Assembly: GCA_029245125.1 (NCBI GenBank)
Contig: JAQWPZ010000264.1
Span: forward strand, 26,628-90,627
DNA length: 64,000 nt
Direction of reading: 5' to 3'
Source: Rubripirellula sp.
GTDB taxonomy: Bacteria > Planctomycetota > Planctomycetia > Pirellulales > Pirellulaceae
This document shows, in pieces, positions 1 to 8,509 of this stretch (position 1 is its first letter; the number at the start of each line of letters is the position of its first letter). Position numbers and translations under genes: made by a program. The notes below the pieces were generated by a model. It saw only the letters and a program-made list of their open reading frames with translations, made no database searches and was not told where the DNA came from.

Positions 1-1
1 G

Positions 2-361
2 GTTCGCGATCAAGAGCCGAGATCGTTAGTCGTTTTCGACCTCGCCGATACCAGTGCGGTGACGGGTACGCGAGAATCTTCCAATACTGCCAATCAAGCG
101 CTGTACATGATGAACAATCGGTTTGTCATCGATTCAAGTGATTCATTCGCCCGCCGGTTGATTCGCGAGCACTCGGCGAACGGAGAGCGTATCGAGGCGG
201 CGTTCGAGTTGACTTACGGAAGAAAGCCGACTCGTGGAGAGCGATCCGCAGCGATCGGCTTCATTAAAAAGTTCCAGTCTCAAGGCGGCAGTGGTCAGCA
301 GACGTTGTCTGCACTCTGCCAGAGTCTGTTCGCTTCGGCCGAATTTCGGTACATCGATTAG
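2..361 (+). CDS. DUF1553 (PSD1) domain protein, C-terminal part only
   Basis: The reading frame is open from base 2 and ends in TAG at 359-361, so the gene begins upstream of the window. The motif FDLADTSAVTGTRESSNTAN followed by QALYMMNNRFV is the typical end of DUF1553, found in planctomycete DUF1549/DUF1553 proteins. These are large secreted proteins, often with a cytochrome c domain, and of unproven function (roles in polysaccharide or sulfatase-linked metabolism have been proposed). The DUF1501 gene starts 23 bases downstream. DUF1549/1553-DUF1501 pairs are a standard planctomycete operon, so the two are very likely co-transcribed. The upstream signal and heme regions cannot be seen. Confidence 0.88.
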   Translation, partial: VRDQEPRSLVVFDLADTSAVTGTRESSNTANQALYMMNNRFVIDSSDSFARRLIREHSANGERIEAAFELTYGRKPTRGERSAAIGFIKKFQSQGGSGQQTLSALCQSLFASAEFRYID

Positions 362-383
362 TTCTATCTGAGGTAAACAGCTG

Positions 384-1781
384 ATGTATTCTCGACGTGA
401 CCTGTTGCAATCTATGTCTGCAGGCTTTGGTTACCTGGCGTTCGCTGGGCTCAGTAGCACGCTCTCTCGATCTGCTCGCGCGGTCGATGCCGCGGCCGGG
501 TCGGGGAATCCATTGATGCCTCGGATCCCACATTTTCCTGCTCGAGCGAAACGCGTGATCTTTCTTTGCATGCAGGGTGGCCCATCCCATGTGGACACGT
601 TTGACTACAAGCCGCAGTTGGTGAAGGACCATGGTAAGCAAGGGAAATATGGTGGATCACTGCTGAAATCACCTTGGGAGTTTCGCCAGCGGGGCGAAAG
701 CGGACTCTGGATATCTGAATTGTTTCCCGAAGTCGCGCGGCATGCTGACGACCTTTGCCTGATTCGTTCGATGCAATGTGATCAACCGGTTCATCCCGGT
801 GCGATGACGCAAATGCACACCGGGACGGCGCAATTCATTCGCCCATCGCTTGGCGCCTGGGCCTTGTACGGTCTTGGAACCGAGAATGACAGCTTGCCCG
901 GATTCATTTCTTTGAGTCCGCCAGCCGGAAGCTCTCGAAACTTTGGCAGTTCGTTTCTGCCTGCGATTTACGGCGGAACCAAGGTTGGGCGTTCGGGGAT
1001 GCGAGCGGCAGCCAGGTTTCAAAACCGTGGTGCTGGGGAATCCGTGCCTGATATTGCCAATGCGAAGCTCTCCGAAGGCCAGCAGCGAAGTCAATTGGAT
1101 CTGATCCAATCGCTGAACCGCGAGAAACTTCGGCGCGATAAATATCAGCCAGGAGTGGAGGGTGTGATCGAATCATACGAGCTGGCATTCCGGATGCAGG
1201 ATGCGATGCCTGAATTGATGGACCTCAGTGGTGAAAGTGAATCGACCTTGGCGTTGTATGGTGCAGATCAAGGGCCTGCTCAAAGCTTCGGGAAACAGTG
1301 CCTGCTTGCTCGTCGCTTTGTCGAAGCTGGAGTGCGTTTTGTCGAAATTACCCACGGCAACTGGGATCAGCATGCGAATTTGGCAAATGATCATGAAGCT
1401 CGAGCTACGGCATGTGACCAACCGATTGCCGGATTGCTGCAAGACTTGAAACAGCGTGATCTATTGAAGGATACGCTGGTGATATGGGGCGGAGAGTTCG
1501 GGCGTACGCCTGCCGCACAAAACGGTGATGGTCGAAATCATAACAATCGCGGTTACACCACGTGGATGGCAGGCGGCGGTGTTAAAGGTGGGTACAGCTA
1601 TGGGGCAACCGATGAGCATGGCTATGAATCGGTTGAGCAGAAATGCCATATTCATGATTGGCATGCCACCATTTTGCATCTGCTTGGTCTAGATCATGAG
1701 CGTTTGACCTACCGATATGCCGGTCGTGACTTTCGCTTGACGGATGTTCACGGAACAGTCGCCTCCGAAATCCTGGCTTAG
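384..1781 (+). CDS. DUF1501 domain protein, Tat-exported
   Basis: 465 residues. The N-terminus has a twin-arginine-like signal (SRRDLLQSMSAGFGYLAFAG, residues 3-22) as is usual in this family. The conserved core starts with KRVIFLCMQGGPSHVDTFDY near residue 55, and GGEFGRTP lies near residue 370, both typical of DUF1501. The fold is related to the sulfatase/alkaline phosphatase superfamily, but no activity is established. The ATG at 384 is preceded by TGAGGTAAACAGCTG, with a GAGG about 11 bases upstream. It forms a two-gene unit with the DUF1553 gene in front of it, and the proteins probably act together in the periplasm or cell envelope. Length and motifs look intact. Confidence 0.93.
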   Translation: MYSRRDLLQSMSAGFGYLAFAGLSSTLSRSARAVDAAAGSGNPLMPRIPHFPARAKRVIFLCMQGGPSHVDTFDYKPQLVKDHGKQGKYGGSLLKSPWEFRQRGESGLWISELFPEVARHADDLCLIRSMQCDQPVHPGAMTQMHTGTAQFIRPSLGAWALYGLGTENDSLPGFISLSPPAGSSRNFGSSFLPAIYGGTKVGRSGMRAAARFQNRGAGESVPDIANAKLSEGQQRSQLDLIQSLNREKLRRDKYQPGVEGVIESYELAFRMQDAMPELMDLSGESESTLALYGADQGPAQSFGKQCLLARRFVEAGVRFVEITHGNWDQHANLANDHEARATACDQPIAGLLQDLKQRDLLKDTLVIWGGEFGRTPAAQNGDGRNHNNRGYTTWMAGGGVKGGYSYGATDEHGYESVEQKCHIHDWHATILHLLGLDHERLTYRYAGRDFRLTDVHGTVASEILA

Positions 1782-2104
1782 CGACGTTAGTTTGGACAGG
1801 CGAGCGTAAGCGGTTCCAAAAGGATTGGTGAGGCGTTTGTGCGTGCACCGTCGTTGATCATTCAGCGTGAAAGCCTTGCTGGGGCCGCGTCAGTGGTGCT
1901 GATCCACTGAAGTCTCGGTAATCTTGCGTTGATGGCAGCCCTGTTTTGGAGCAAGGCGAAGTTTGAGTTCGTCAGCCGTTGCAATCAAGGCGACCTGTGT
2001 GATTCACCTCGTTCACGCACATCCCTTGGAGATTTCAGGCAGCTTGGCTGAGAACGCAACTGGCATTGGGTGAGCTTCGCTTCCGCTCTCTTGATCAACA
2101 GTTC
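1782..2104. other. Intergenic stretch between convergent genes
   Basis: 323 bases between the DUF1501 stop and the moeA stop (opposite strands). No coding signal is seen. A 7-bp inverted repeat (TCAGTGG at 1890-1896 and CCACTGA at 1904-1910, loop of 7) could be a weak terminator for the plus-strand operon, but no T-run follows it. Confidence 0.5.
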
Positions 2105-3313
2105 CTATGCTTCCCAGCTGTAGTAGGGCCAGGGGCCTTTGCCAGTCTGGCCGCTTGCTACCTCGACGAAGCCACTGCTTTGACCCAGTGAAACCAAGTC
2201 ACCAGATCCTTGGCTAATCACAACTTCGGCAAGACCGGCATCACTCAGTTGCACCAACTTTAACCAATGCAGCGGGATCGTTTTGTCACCAGGGTTTTTC
2301 AAGCCGACGACGGGGCAGGGTGGGTTCCATTGAGTTTGTCCGCTGATCTTTGCGAGCAGCGGCATTGCTAAACGCCGACATCCAACGGTCGCGCTGACGG
2401 GATTCCCGGGTAGACCGAAGATCAGTTTGCCATCTTTTGTCGCGGCGCCGAGGACTGGTTTTCCAGGGCGTATTGGTAAGCCATGGAAGACAATTTCGCC
2501 GCCCAGATCACGGATCACATCAGGAACGTAATCATAGTTCCCCATCGAAACACCGCCGGTCAACAGAACCGCATCCGATTTCTCAAGGTGATTTTCCAAG
2601 ACTGATCGCAGCGTATTTTGCTGGTCGTCCGCATGATCGACAGCGTGAAGTTTGGCCCATGGAATTGGATCGAGCAGCGCGGAGAGCGAGGCTCGGTTGC
2701 TGTCACGAAGTTGCCAGGGTTTGGGTGTGGTTCCTGCTTGAACTCCTACCTCATCGCCCGTGGTGATAATGCTGGTAGTAACAGGGGCATAGACATCTGC
2801 CTCGTCGCAGCCAAAATTCGCCATGGTTGCCCGATGGGCTGCCGTGAGGCGGATTCCCGAGTTTAGGACGATACTGCCAGCGGTCGCGTTTTCACCGGTA
2901 CGACGAATGTGTTCACCAGCTTGGCACTGCATGGCTGATTCACGCAGTCGGATATTTAGTTCGGATTCATCGGTATCTTCGCGTTTGATCACCAGATCTG
3001 CTTCGGGTGGAACGATCGCGCCGGTGAAAATACGGACTGCAGAATTGAGTTCGAGAGAGGGCGGCGGGCCGCCCGGTGCGCTCTCGGCAGTGACCGCGAT
3101 TGGCTGCGTGGTTTGGCGTTCGGATAGTCGGATTGCGTATCCGTCCATTGCGGAGACATCCGCTGCGGGGCTGTCACGATCTGCCACCACTGCCGAGGCG
3201 AGAATACGGCCAACAAGATTGGTTGACCGTTCAATGCCTTGCACGGTCGCCAGTTTCTCTGCGAGTGCTTCGAGTGCACGATCGGGATGATCAAAGCGAA
3301 ACTTGGGAGCCAC
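2105..3313 (-). CDS. moeA: Molybdopterin molybdenumtransferase MoeA
   Basis: 402 residues, the usual MoeA length. MoeA inserts molybdate into adenylated molybdopterin in the last step of molybdenum cofactor synthesis in the cytoplasm. Visible family marks are DVSAMDGYAI near the N-terminus, ITTGDEV, DSNRASLSALL, the TGGVSMGNYDYVPDVI loop of the MoCF-binding domain and GLPGNPVS. The start is GTG at 3313. The gene overlaps the end of mobA by 23 bases and is the last gene of a four-gene minus-strand operon, so it is probably translationally coupled to mobA. No separate promoter is apparent. Confidence 0.95.
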   Translation of the reverse strand: MAPKFRFDHPDRALEALAEKLATVQGIERSTNLVGRILASAVVADRDSPAADVSAMDGYAIRLSERQTTQPIAVTAESAPGGPPPSLELNSAVRIFTGAIVPPEADLVIKREDTDESELNIRLRESAMQCQAGEHIRRTGENATAGSIVLNSGIRLTAAHRATMANFGCDEADVYAPVTTSIITTGDEVGVQAGTTPKPWQLRDSNRASLSALLDPIPWAKLHAVDHADDQQNTLRSVLENHLEKSDAVLLTGGVSMGNYDYVPDVIRDLGGEIVFHGLPIRPGKPVLGAATKDGKLIFGLPGNPVSATVGCRRLAMPLLAKISGQTQWNPPCPVVGLKNPGDKTIPLHWLKLVQLSDAGLAEVVISQGSGDLVSLGQSSGFVEVASGQTGKGPWPYYSWEA

Positions 3314-3881
3314 GTTGTAAATCCTCCGGCGTGTTCATGTTGCGACATGAATTGGTTGGCAGTGGGACGCAAAGATGGGGTTGGCCGCTGATCCAACGAT
3401 AAAGGCTGCGATCCTCTGCGTTGGAAAGGGTCTCGAGTGCCGTTGCGAACTGGGTTGGGTAGATTGCGACCAAAGGTTCCAAACGGTTTTCAGTCCCTGA
3501 AACCGCAGCCACGATTTGGTGCCGATGTTCTTGCCAAAGATCGTAAAGGCATTTCAAATCATCGGTCTTGAGCAACGGCATGTCGACTGGGGTGATGAAC
3601 ACCGCATCGAAGGAGTTGCAACAGGCGTGTTGTAAAGCCGATGCGACGCCGCAGGCTGGGCCGCCCGATCGGGTTTGGTCGGCGAGTACCAGTTGATCGG
3701 TCGCGGTGGACAGTTTGCCTGCCAAGCAAACTTGGTCGCAAAGGGGAGACAGTTGGTCGATGGCATGACGCCAGAATGTTCCGCTTCGGTTGTGCGGCAA
3801 GGTTGCTTTTTCACGGCCCATTCGGCGTGACTGTCCCCCGCAGAGAACCGTTCCGAGTAGACGCAGTTCGTTCGTGCTCAC
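3291..3881 (-). CDS. mobA: Molybdenum cofactor guanylyltransferase MobA
   Basis: 196 residues from the GTG at 3881. MobA attaches GMP to molybdenum cofactor, giving the dinucleotide form used by DMSO-reductase-family enzymes such as nitrate reductase. The glycosyltransferase-like nucleotide site LCGGQSRRMGREKATL is near residue 10, and FITPVDMPLL supplies the acidic metal-binding motif. The frame stays open upstream to a TTG at 4019. However, GTG 3881 overlaps the TGA of the preceding gene (GTGA), and the conserved domain starts only a few residues later, so this start is preferred. Its 3' end overlaps moeA by 23 bases. Confidence 0.92.
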   Translation of the reverse strand: MSTNELRLLGTVLCGGQSRRMGREKATLPHNRSGTFWRHAIDQLSPLCDQVCLAGKLSTATDQLVLADQTRSGGPACGVASALQHACCNSFDAVFITPVDMPLLKTDDLKCLYDLWQEHRHQIVAAVSGTENRLEPLVAIYPTQFATALETLSNAEDRSLYRWISGQPHLCVPLPTNSCRNMNTPEDLQRGSQVSL

Positions 3882-4192
3882 GATGATTTCTTTTCCACCA
3901 CATCTTCCACCCATGATTTGGCTCGCATCATGGGTGGGAATCCAATGGTCGGCGCCGAAACCAGGGCAACGTGCCGTAGGTCCTCGGGGGAGCAGCCTGC
4001 CTCGAGTGCTTTTCGGCAATGGGAGTGGGCGGCACCTTCGAGGCCAGCACCGATTGAAATCGCCAGCTTGACCAATGAGATCTCTCGATCGGAAAGGGGA
4101 CCTGCTCCCCGTGCTGCTTGTCCAAAAGATTCGTAAGCTTGCATGAACTCGGGGTTCGTTTCATGCATGCGTTGATAGGATCGGGGAATCAT
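3878..4192 (-). CDS. Carboxymuconolactone decarboxylase (AhpD-like) family protein
   Basis: 104 residues, all-helical, with the CMD/AhpD core: LSDREISLVKLAISIGAG (about 33-50), then EGAAHSHCRKALEAG and HVALVSAPTIGFPPMM. AhpD enzymes have a CxxC pair. Here the corresponding stretch is HSHC with a single cysteine (Cys59), so a disulfide-reductase role is doubtful, and the substrate is unknown. The gene overlaps cobA/hemD upstream by ATGA and mobA downstream by GTGA, so it is firmly embedded in a tetrapyrrole/molybdenum-cofactor operon. A role linked to nitrate/nitrite assimilation is only inferred from these neighbours. Confidence 0.85.
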   Translation of the reverse strand: MIPRSYQRMHETNPEFMQAYESFGQAARGAGPLSDREISLVKLAISIGAGLEGAAHSHCRKALEAGCSPEDLRHVALVSAPTIGFPPMMRAKSWVEDVVEKKSS

Positions 4193-5685
4193 GACGACGC
4201 CTTTCGGAGAGATTCGATCAATGCATCAATGGTGTAGGGATCGGCTTCTGTGGTCACTTGCAGGCCGATCTCTTTGACGCGGTCAGATGTAACGGGGCTT
4301 AGCGTCGCGATCTTCATTTTCTTCATCGCATCGCCGAACAGTGTGAAAGCGTTGGTTGCACTGACCCGACTGGTCAGCGTGATCCAGTCAATCTTTTCTG
4401 CTTGTGCTAACTCGATGATCGTAGGATCTGCCTGGCAAACGTCCAGATGCTGGTAGGTTACCAGCTGCGTTACGTTTGCACCGGCTTGTTGCAGAGCGGG
4501 TGATAATTCATCACGACCACGACTTGCACGAATGATGAGAACGTTCTTGTCTTGAACCTTACCTGTCAATGATTCAGCCAACGACTCCGCACGAAAGTCT
4601 GGAGGAACAATGTCGGCGCGCAGATGAAACTCGCTCAGGCTATCGGCTGTTTTTTCTCCGACTGCGGCGATTTCAAGATTACCCATGCAGCGAAGGTCGT
4701 TCCCAATGGCGAGGATTCGGTTGCAAAAAGATTGAACGCCGTTGCGGCTGCAAAAGACAATGAGGTCGAAGTTGGAGAGCGTTTCAATCGTGGTGTCCAC
4801 AGTGGTCCAGTCGTCCAGGGGCTGGATCTCGATTACAGGTTGGACAAGTACCTGAGCCCCGAGTTGCCTTAGGGGGTCGGCCAACGTTTCTGCCTGATCG
4901 GCGGGTCGGGTAACTAAGACCGTTTGACCGAGCAGCGGTCGGCTCTGTGCCCAATGGACTGCGTCCGCAAGTTCGGTCACAGGCCCGATGATGACGATCA
5001 CGGGTGGTCGCAATTGGGTAGCCGGGGTCAGTTGATCTGCTATCTCGTCCAAGCGGCAGCGGATCACCTGCTGATCGGGCAAGGTACAACGCCGGATGAT
5101 TGCCGCTGGGGTATCGGCCGATTTGCCTGCCGACAGCAAAGCACCGGTCCAAGATCGAGCCGTTGTGACACCCATGTAGACCACAAGCGTGCCAGGGAAT
5201 CGGGCGAGGGCATCCCAATCAAGGGCCGACTGGGCCTTTCCAGGTTCTTCGTGCCCGGTAATCAGGGCGACGGCGGACGCGAGGCCGCGATGGGTGACCG
5301 GGATGCCGGCGAAAGATCCGGCAGCGAGGGCAGTCGTGATTCCGGGGACCACTTCCATCGGGATTCCTGCCTGCTGCAGGGCAGCCACTTCCTCGGCAGT
5401 TCGGGCGAACACGGCTGGATCGCCCCCTTTTAGCCGGGCAACACGGCGACCAGCACCCGCATGTTGCAGCATTTCCTCAATGATTTCCCCCTGCTTCCAG
5501 ATTCTGGACTGGCCATGTTTTCCAACGCAAATGTGTTCAGCGTTGGTGGCGTGCTGGAGCAGGGCAGGGTTACAAAGTCCGTCATAGAGGACCACATCGG
5601 CCTGACGTAGCAGTTCTGCCCCCCGTAATGTCAACATTCCGGGGTCGCCGGGGCCAGCACCAATCAGAAAAACACGACCATTCAT
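4189..5685 (-). CDS. Fused uroporphyrinogen-III C-methyltransferase / uroporphyrinogen-III synthase
   Basis: 498 residues from ATG 5685. The N-terminal half (about 1-250) is a SUMT/CobA methyltransferase: VFLIGAGPGDPGMLTLRGAE, ARLKGGDPAVFARTAEE and PGITTALAAGSFAGIPVTHR. It converts uroporphyrinogen III to precorrin-2 with SAM for siroheme or cobalamin. The C-terminal half (about 260-498) resembles HemD, which cyclises hydroxymethylbilane, e.g. LVTRPADQAETLADPLRQLG. CobA-HemD fusions are known in several phyla. The frame is open to 5868, but the conserved domain starts right at MNGRVFLIGAG. It is the first gene of the operon and is divergent from rpsT. With mobA/moeA downstream, supply of siroheme and molybdenum cofactor for nitrate/nitrite reductases is a reasonable inference. 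Confidence 0.93.
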   Translation of the reverse strand: MNGRVFLIGAGPGDPGMLTLRGAELLRQADVVLYDGLCNPALLQHATNAEHICVGKHGQSRIWKQGEIIEEMLQHAGAGRRVARLKGGDPAVFARTAEEVAALQQAGIPMEVVPGITTALAAGSFAGIPVTHRGLASAVALITGHEEPGKAQSALDWDALARFPGTLVVYMGVTTARSWTGALLSAGKSADTPAAIIRRCTLPDQQVIRCRLDEIADQLTPATQLRPPVIVIIGPVTELADAVHWAQSRPLLGQTVLVTRPADQAETLADPLRQLGAQVLVQPVIEIQPLDDWTTVDTTIETLSNFDLIVFCSRNGVQSFCNRILAIGNDLRCMGNLEIAAVGEKTADSLSEFHLRADIVPPDFRAESLAESLTGKVQDKNVLIIRASRGRDELSPALQQAGANVTQLVTYQHLDVCQADPTIIELAQAEKIDWITLTSRVSATNAFTLFGDAMKKMKIATLSPVTSDRVKEIGLQVTTEADPYTIDALIESLRKASS

Positions 5686-5861
5686 GCGGGTATTGTGACC
5701 GGAGAAGGGATAATGGGACACTCCGTGTCTACAAATCGCCGAGATCGTCGCGGAATCGACTCTGGACAGGTAGCGATACAGTCGCCATACTGCGCGGCCC
5801 GGAAAAGACTTTTTTACCCGATTGCCTGAGTTTGACGCACTGCCGTGCGTTCTATTTACCC

Positions 5862-6125
5862 ATGCCAAATACTGCCAGCGCCAAGAAGCGACTTCGTCAG
5901 AACGAGAAAAAACGATTGCATAATCGGTCTGAAAAGAGCAAGATGCGAACGCAAATCCGAAAACTTCGCGATGCGGTCAAGGCTGGCGATACCGATCAGG
6001 TCCAAAGTGACTACCGCGCTGCTCAAAAGAGCATCGATAAAGCAGCGAGCAAGAATCTGATCCACCGAAATGCAGCAGCTCGCACCAAGAGTCGACTGAG
6101 CAAGCTGGTAAAGACTTTGTCTTAA
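5862..6125 (+). CDS. rpsT: 30S ribosomal protein S20
   Basis: 87 residues, the typical S20 length, Lys/Arg-rich. It begins MPNTASAKKRLRQNEKKR and continues with NRSEKSKMRTQIRKL, and carries the conserved C-terminal HRNAAARTKSRLSK. It binds 16S rRNA early in 30S assembly. An in-frame extension to 5628 exists but is not S20-like, so ATG 5862 is chosen. No Shine-Dalgarno sequence lies ahead of it, which is common in this phylum. It is monocistronic, divergent from the cobA/hemD operon and convergent with dapL. Confidence 0.97.
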   Translation: MPNTASAKKRLRQNEKKRLHNRSEKSKMRTQIRKLRDAVKAGDTDQVQSDYRAAQKSIDKAASKNLIHRNAAARTKSRLSKLVKTLS

Positions 6126-6205
6126 TCGGTGATCTGAGGTTTTCTCGGAATATTCTTCACGCTCAGCGTCTTCCGCTCAGCACCTCCTGCTCAGCGTCTT
6201 CCGCA

Positions 6206-6229
6206 CAGGGCCGCATCGAAGCGGCCCTG
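6206..6229 (+). terminator. Hairpin between rpsT and dapL, probable terminator
   Basis: A perfect 9-bp inverted repeat CAGGGCCGC / GCGGCCCTG with a 6-base loop (ATCGAA) lies 80 bases after the rpsT stop and about 50 bases beyond the dapL stop. No long T-run follows, so it may act weakly or in both directions. Just ahead of it a 15-base word (GCTCAGCGTCTTCCG) occurs twice, at 6161-6175 and 6189-6203. Confidence 0.55.
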
Positions 6230-6281
6230 ACTGGCATCGTTTCCCGGATTCGGATTCGGCTCTGCCCGGCCTAGTGGCAGG

Positions 6282-7547
6282 CTATGCCCAAATCAAGCCT
6301 GCATCGCCGAGACGTTTTTTGGTTTCCGCCATCAAGGCTTCTTCTTCGGCTGGCGTTTCGGCGACATAAGTGACGCTGAATCTCAGGTACGGACCAGCGT
6401 CATCCCACGGCACGGTGACGATCCCAAACTGCTCGATCAGATATCGCGTAGCGTCTTCCGCCTTGGCGAATGTCTCGCCCGCTTGGTTTCCCGAGGGTGC
6501 TTTCGCGTACAAGAAATAGGTTCCGCCCGGCATTTCGCATTCGAATCCACATTCGCGAAGTGTGGCAACCAGCATTTCTAAGCGGCGGCGGTACTTTTGA
6601 TTGACGTGTTGGGGAATCGTATCGTCGTCCAATGCCGCAGCTGCTGCCTTTTGTGTCGCGATAAATTGGCCGCTATCACTATTGTCTTTGACATCGGCGA
6701 AGGCGGAGACGATTCGCTCATGTCCACAAACGAATCCCATTCGCCAGCCAATCATGTCATAGCCTTTACTCAGCGAATGGACTTCCACACCCACGTCTTT
6801 GGCTCCGGGGGTTTCCAGGAAGCTCATTGGCTTTCCATCAAAAGTGAGCATGATGTGGGCTGCATCTTGCACCACGATGAACTGCTTCTCCTTGGCCAAT
6901 GCGACGACTTTCTCGAAAAAGTCGGGAGTTGCCGTGCGGCCGGTTGGTGAGTTCGGATAATTCAGCACCAGCATCTTGGCTCGTCGGTAGATGTCATCTG
7001 GAACCGAGTCGAGATCGGGCAGGAAGTTGTTTTCTTCCAAGAGCGGTAGCCTGAAAACTTCACCGCCGTAGTAGCGGGTGTGGGTGCCGGCAACTGGATA
7101 TCCCGGAACAGTCATCAGGGTGACATCGCCCGGGTTAATAAAGCAAGCTGGCAGCATGGCATAGGCAGGTTTGCTCCCGATGCAGTGGTTGATTTCTGTG
7201 GCGGGATCGAGCGTCACGCCGAATTGCCGTTGCATGAAGCCGGCTGCTGCCTGTTTGAATTCGGCGACACCGTTATCCGCGTAGCCTCGGTTTTCAGGGC
7301 AATTGACTTCGGATTCCATTACTTTCCGGACCGACTCAGCGGCCATGGAGTCGTTTTCTCCGATGCCGAAGTCAAGGAGTTTGCGGTCTGGATGGTCGCT
7401 CAATGCTTTCCGCTTAGCTCGCTTGATTTTCTCGAACTTGTAGATTTCGGTGTCTTTGCCGTAACCGGCCCCACCAATGCGTTCTGCGAACAGAGACTGG
7501 AAATAGGGGTCAGCGGCCGTGGAGGGATCTTTGGTGGCGTTGGACAT
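6282..7547 (-). CDS. dapL: LL-diaminopimelate aminotransferase
   Basis: 421 residues, fold-type I PLP aminotransferase. It converts tetrahydrodipicolinate directly to LL-diaminopimelate in lysine biosynthesis. Family marks are the N-terminal YKFEKIKRAKR, LLDFGIGENDSMA, the substrate-loop ENRGYADNG, NYPNSPTGRTA and the PLP lysine in HSLSKGYDMIGWRMGFVCG; RFSVTYV near the end holds the carboxylate-binding Arg. DapL is found in chlamydiae, plants and planctomycetes, in agreement with the other taxonomic hints. The ATG at 7547 gives the expected N-terminus. It stands alone on the minus strand, divergent from the histidine kinase. Confidence 0.92.
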   Translation of the reverse strand: MSNATKDPSTAADPYFQSLFAERIGGAGYGKDTEIYKFEKIKRAKRKALSDHPDRKLLDFGIGENDSMAAESVRKVMESEVNCPENRGYADNGVAEFKQAAAGFMQRQFGVTLDPATEINHCIGSKPAYAMLPACFINPGDVTLMTVPGYPVAGTHTRYYGGEVFRLPLLEENNFLPDLDSVPDDIYRRAKMLVLNYPNSPTGRTATPDFFEKVVALAKEKQFIVVQDAAHIMLTFDGKPMSFLETPGAKDVGVEVHSLSKGYDMIGWRMGFVCGHERIVSAFADVKDNSDSGQFIATQKAAAAALDDDTIPQHVNQKYRRRLEMLVATLRECGFECEMPGGTYFLYAKAPSGNQAGETFAKAEDATRYLIEQFGIVTVPWDDAGPYLRFSVTYVAETPAEEEALMAETKKRLGDAGLIWA

Positions 7548-7674
7548 GGCATATCAGGCAGTGAAGGGGGGACAAATGCGGCCGATTAGCCTACGCCGCG
7601 TCACGATCATTCGGCAAGGGTGCAGCGTGGAGGGCGGTCTTCGATCGAGCGGTCGCAGGGTACAATTGCCAACT

Positions 7675-8400
7675 ATGAGCGAATCGAACCAAGGCGACGA
7701 AAAAGATCCGATGCGGGTACGCTACGAAGAACTGGCCGAACTGGCTGGTTCGTTAGCGCATGAGATCAAGAATCCGCTTTCGGTGATCCACATGAACATT
7801 GATTTGTTGAGTGAGGACATTCAGGAAATCGACTCGCCCATCAGTCGGCGTTCTCTCGACCGCGTTGACATCGTTCGGGGGCAGTGCGAGCGAATGGAGG
7901 CGCTGCTACGCGACTTTCTTCGCTACACACGTTTGAGGGACATCGACCTTGTGCCAGGAAGCCTCAATGACCAAGTCAAGACGGTGCTGCGAGCTTATCA
8001 GGCACAGGCTGATGCCGATGAGATTGATGTCGAGCAATATCTCGATCCCGACCTTCCTGCCATCCTCTTGCACAGTGATTCTCTGCAGGCCGCACTGATG
8101 AATCTGGTCAAGAATGCGCTGGAGGCGATGGAGCAGGGTGGTCAGTTGATGGTGCGAACTTATCCAACGCGAAAGTCAGTCGCATTGGATTTGATTGATA
8201 CGGGTCGCGGTGTTGATGACAATACCGTGTTGCACATGTTTGAGCCCTTCTACAGCACGAAGGAAGGTGGTTCGGGGCTAGGCTTGCCGACTGCGCGAAA
8301 AATCATCGAGGCCCATGGTGGCCGGATCAGTGTGCAGAGTGAGGTCGGACGCGGGACGAAGTTCATGCTTGAGTTCCCAATCCCCAAGCGGCTTACGTAG
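7675..8400 (+). CDS. Soluble sensor histidine kinase (HisKA + HATPase_c)
   Basis: 241 residues from ATG 7675. Earlier in-frame codons (from 7519) would overlap dapL and add non-conserved sequence. The H-box GSLAHEIKNPLSVIHMN carries the phospho-acceptor His29. The N-box is NLVKNALEAME, G1 is DTGRGVD, F is FEPFYSTKEGG and G2 GSGLGLPTARKIIEAHGG, so all ATP-binding boxes are intact. There is no transmembrane segment and almost no sensory region before the H-box, so it must take its signal from a partner protein. No response regulator gene is adjacent, so it is an orphan kinase here. Confidence 0.9.
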   Translation: MSESNQGDEKDPMRVRYEELAELAGSLAHEIKNPLSVIHMNIDLLSEDIQEIDSPISRRSLDRVDIVRGQCERMEALLRDFLRYTRLRDIDLVPGSLNDQVKTVLRAYQAQADADEIDVEQYLDPDLPAILLHSDSLQAALMNLVKNALEAMEQGGQLMVRTYPTRKSVALDLIDTGRGVDDNTVLHMFEPFYSTKEGGSGLGLPTARKIIEAHGGRISVQSEVGRGTKFMLEFPIPKRLT

Positions 8401-8428
8401 TCCCTCGTTGGCCGATCCCCGGTTTGAC

Positions 8429-8476
8429 CAGTTCGCTACCGAATCAGTTCGCTACCGAAACAGTTCGCTACCGAAC
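8429..8476 (+). repeat. Three tandem 16-bp repeats
   Basis: CAGTTCGCTACCGAAT, CAGTTCGCTACCGAAA and CAGTTCGCTACCGAAC follow each other without gap, differing only in the last base. They lie in the 109-base spacer between the convergent histidine kinase and GH57 genes. Function unknown; probably replication slippage. Confidence 0.85.
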
Positions 8477-8509
8477 GGGCCACCTTGCCTGTCGCGAGGT
8501 GACCGGGGT

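Noticed and set aside
1782..2104. Search for tRNA in this and the other long spacers
   Set aside because: No cloverleaf with a TTCGANTC-type T-loop and matching acceptor stem could be assembled by eye.
5832..5858. TTGACG and TATTTA ahead of rpsT as a promoter
   Set aside because: The spacer is only 15 bases and the -10-like box ends four bases before the ATG, so transcription would start inside the gene.
8429..8476. 16-bp repeats considered as a CRISPR array
   Set aside because: The units are contiguous without spacers and only three in number, and no cas gene is present.
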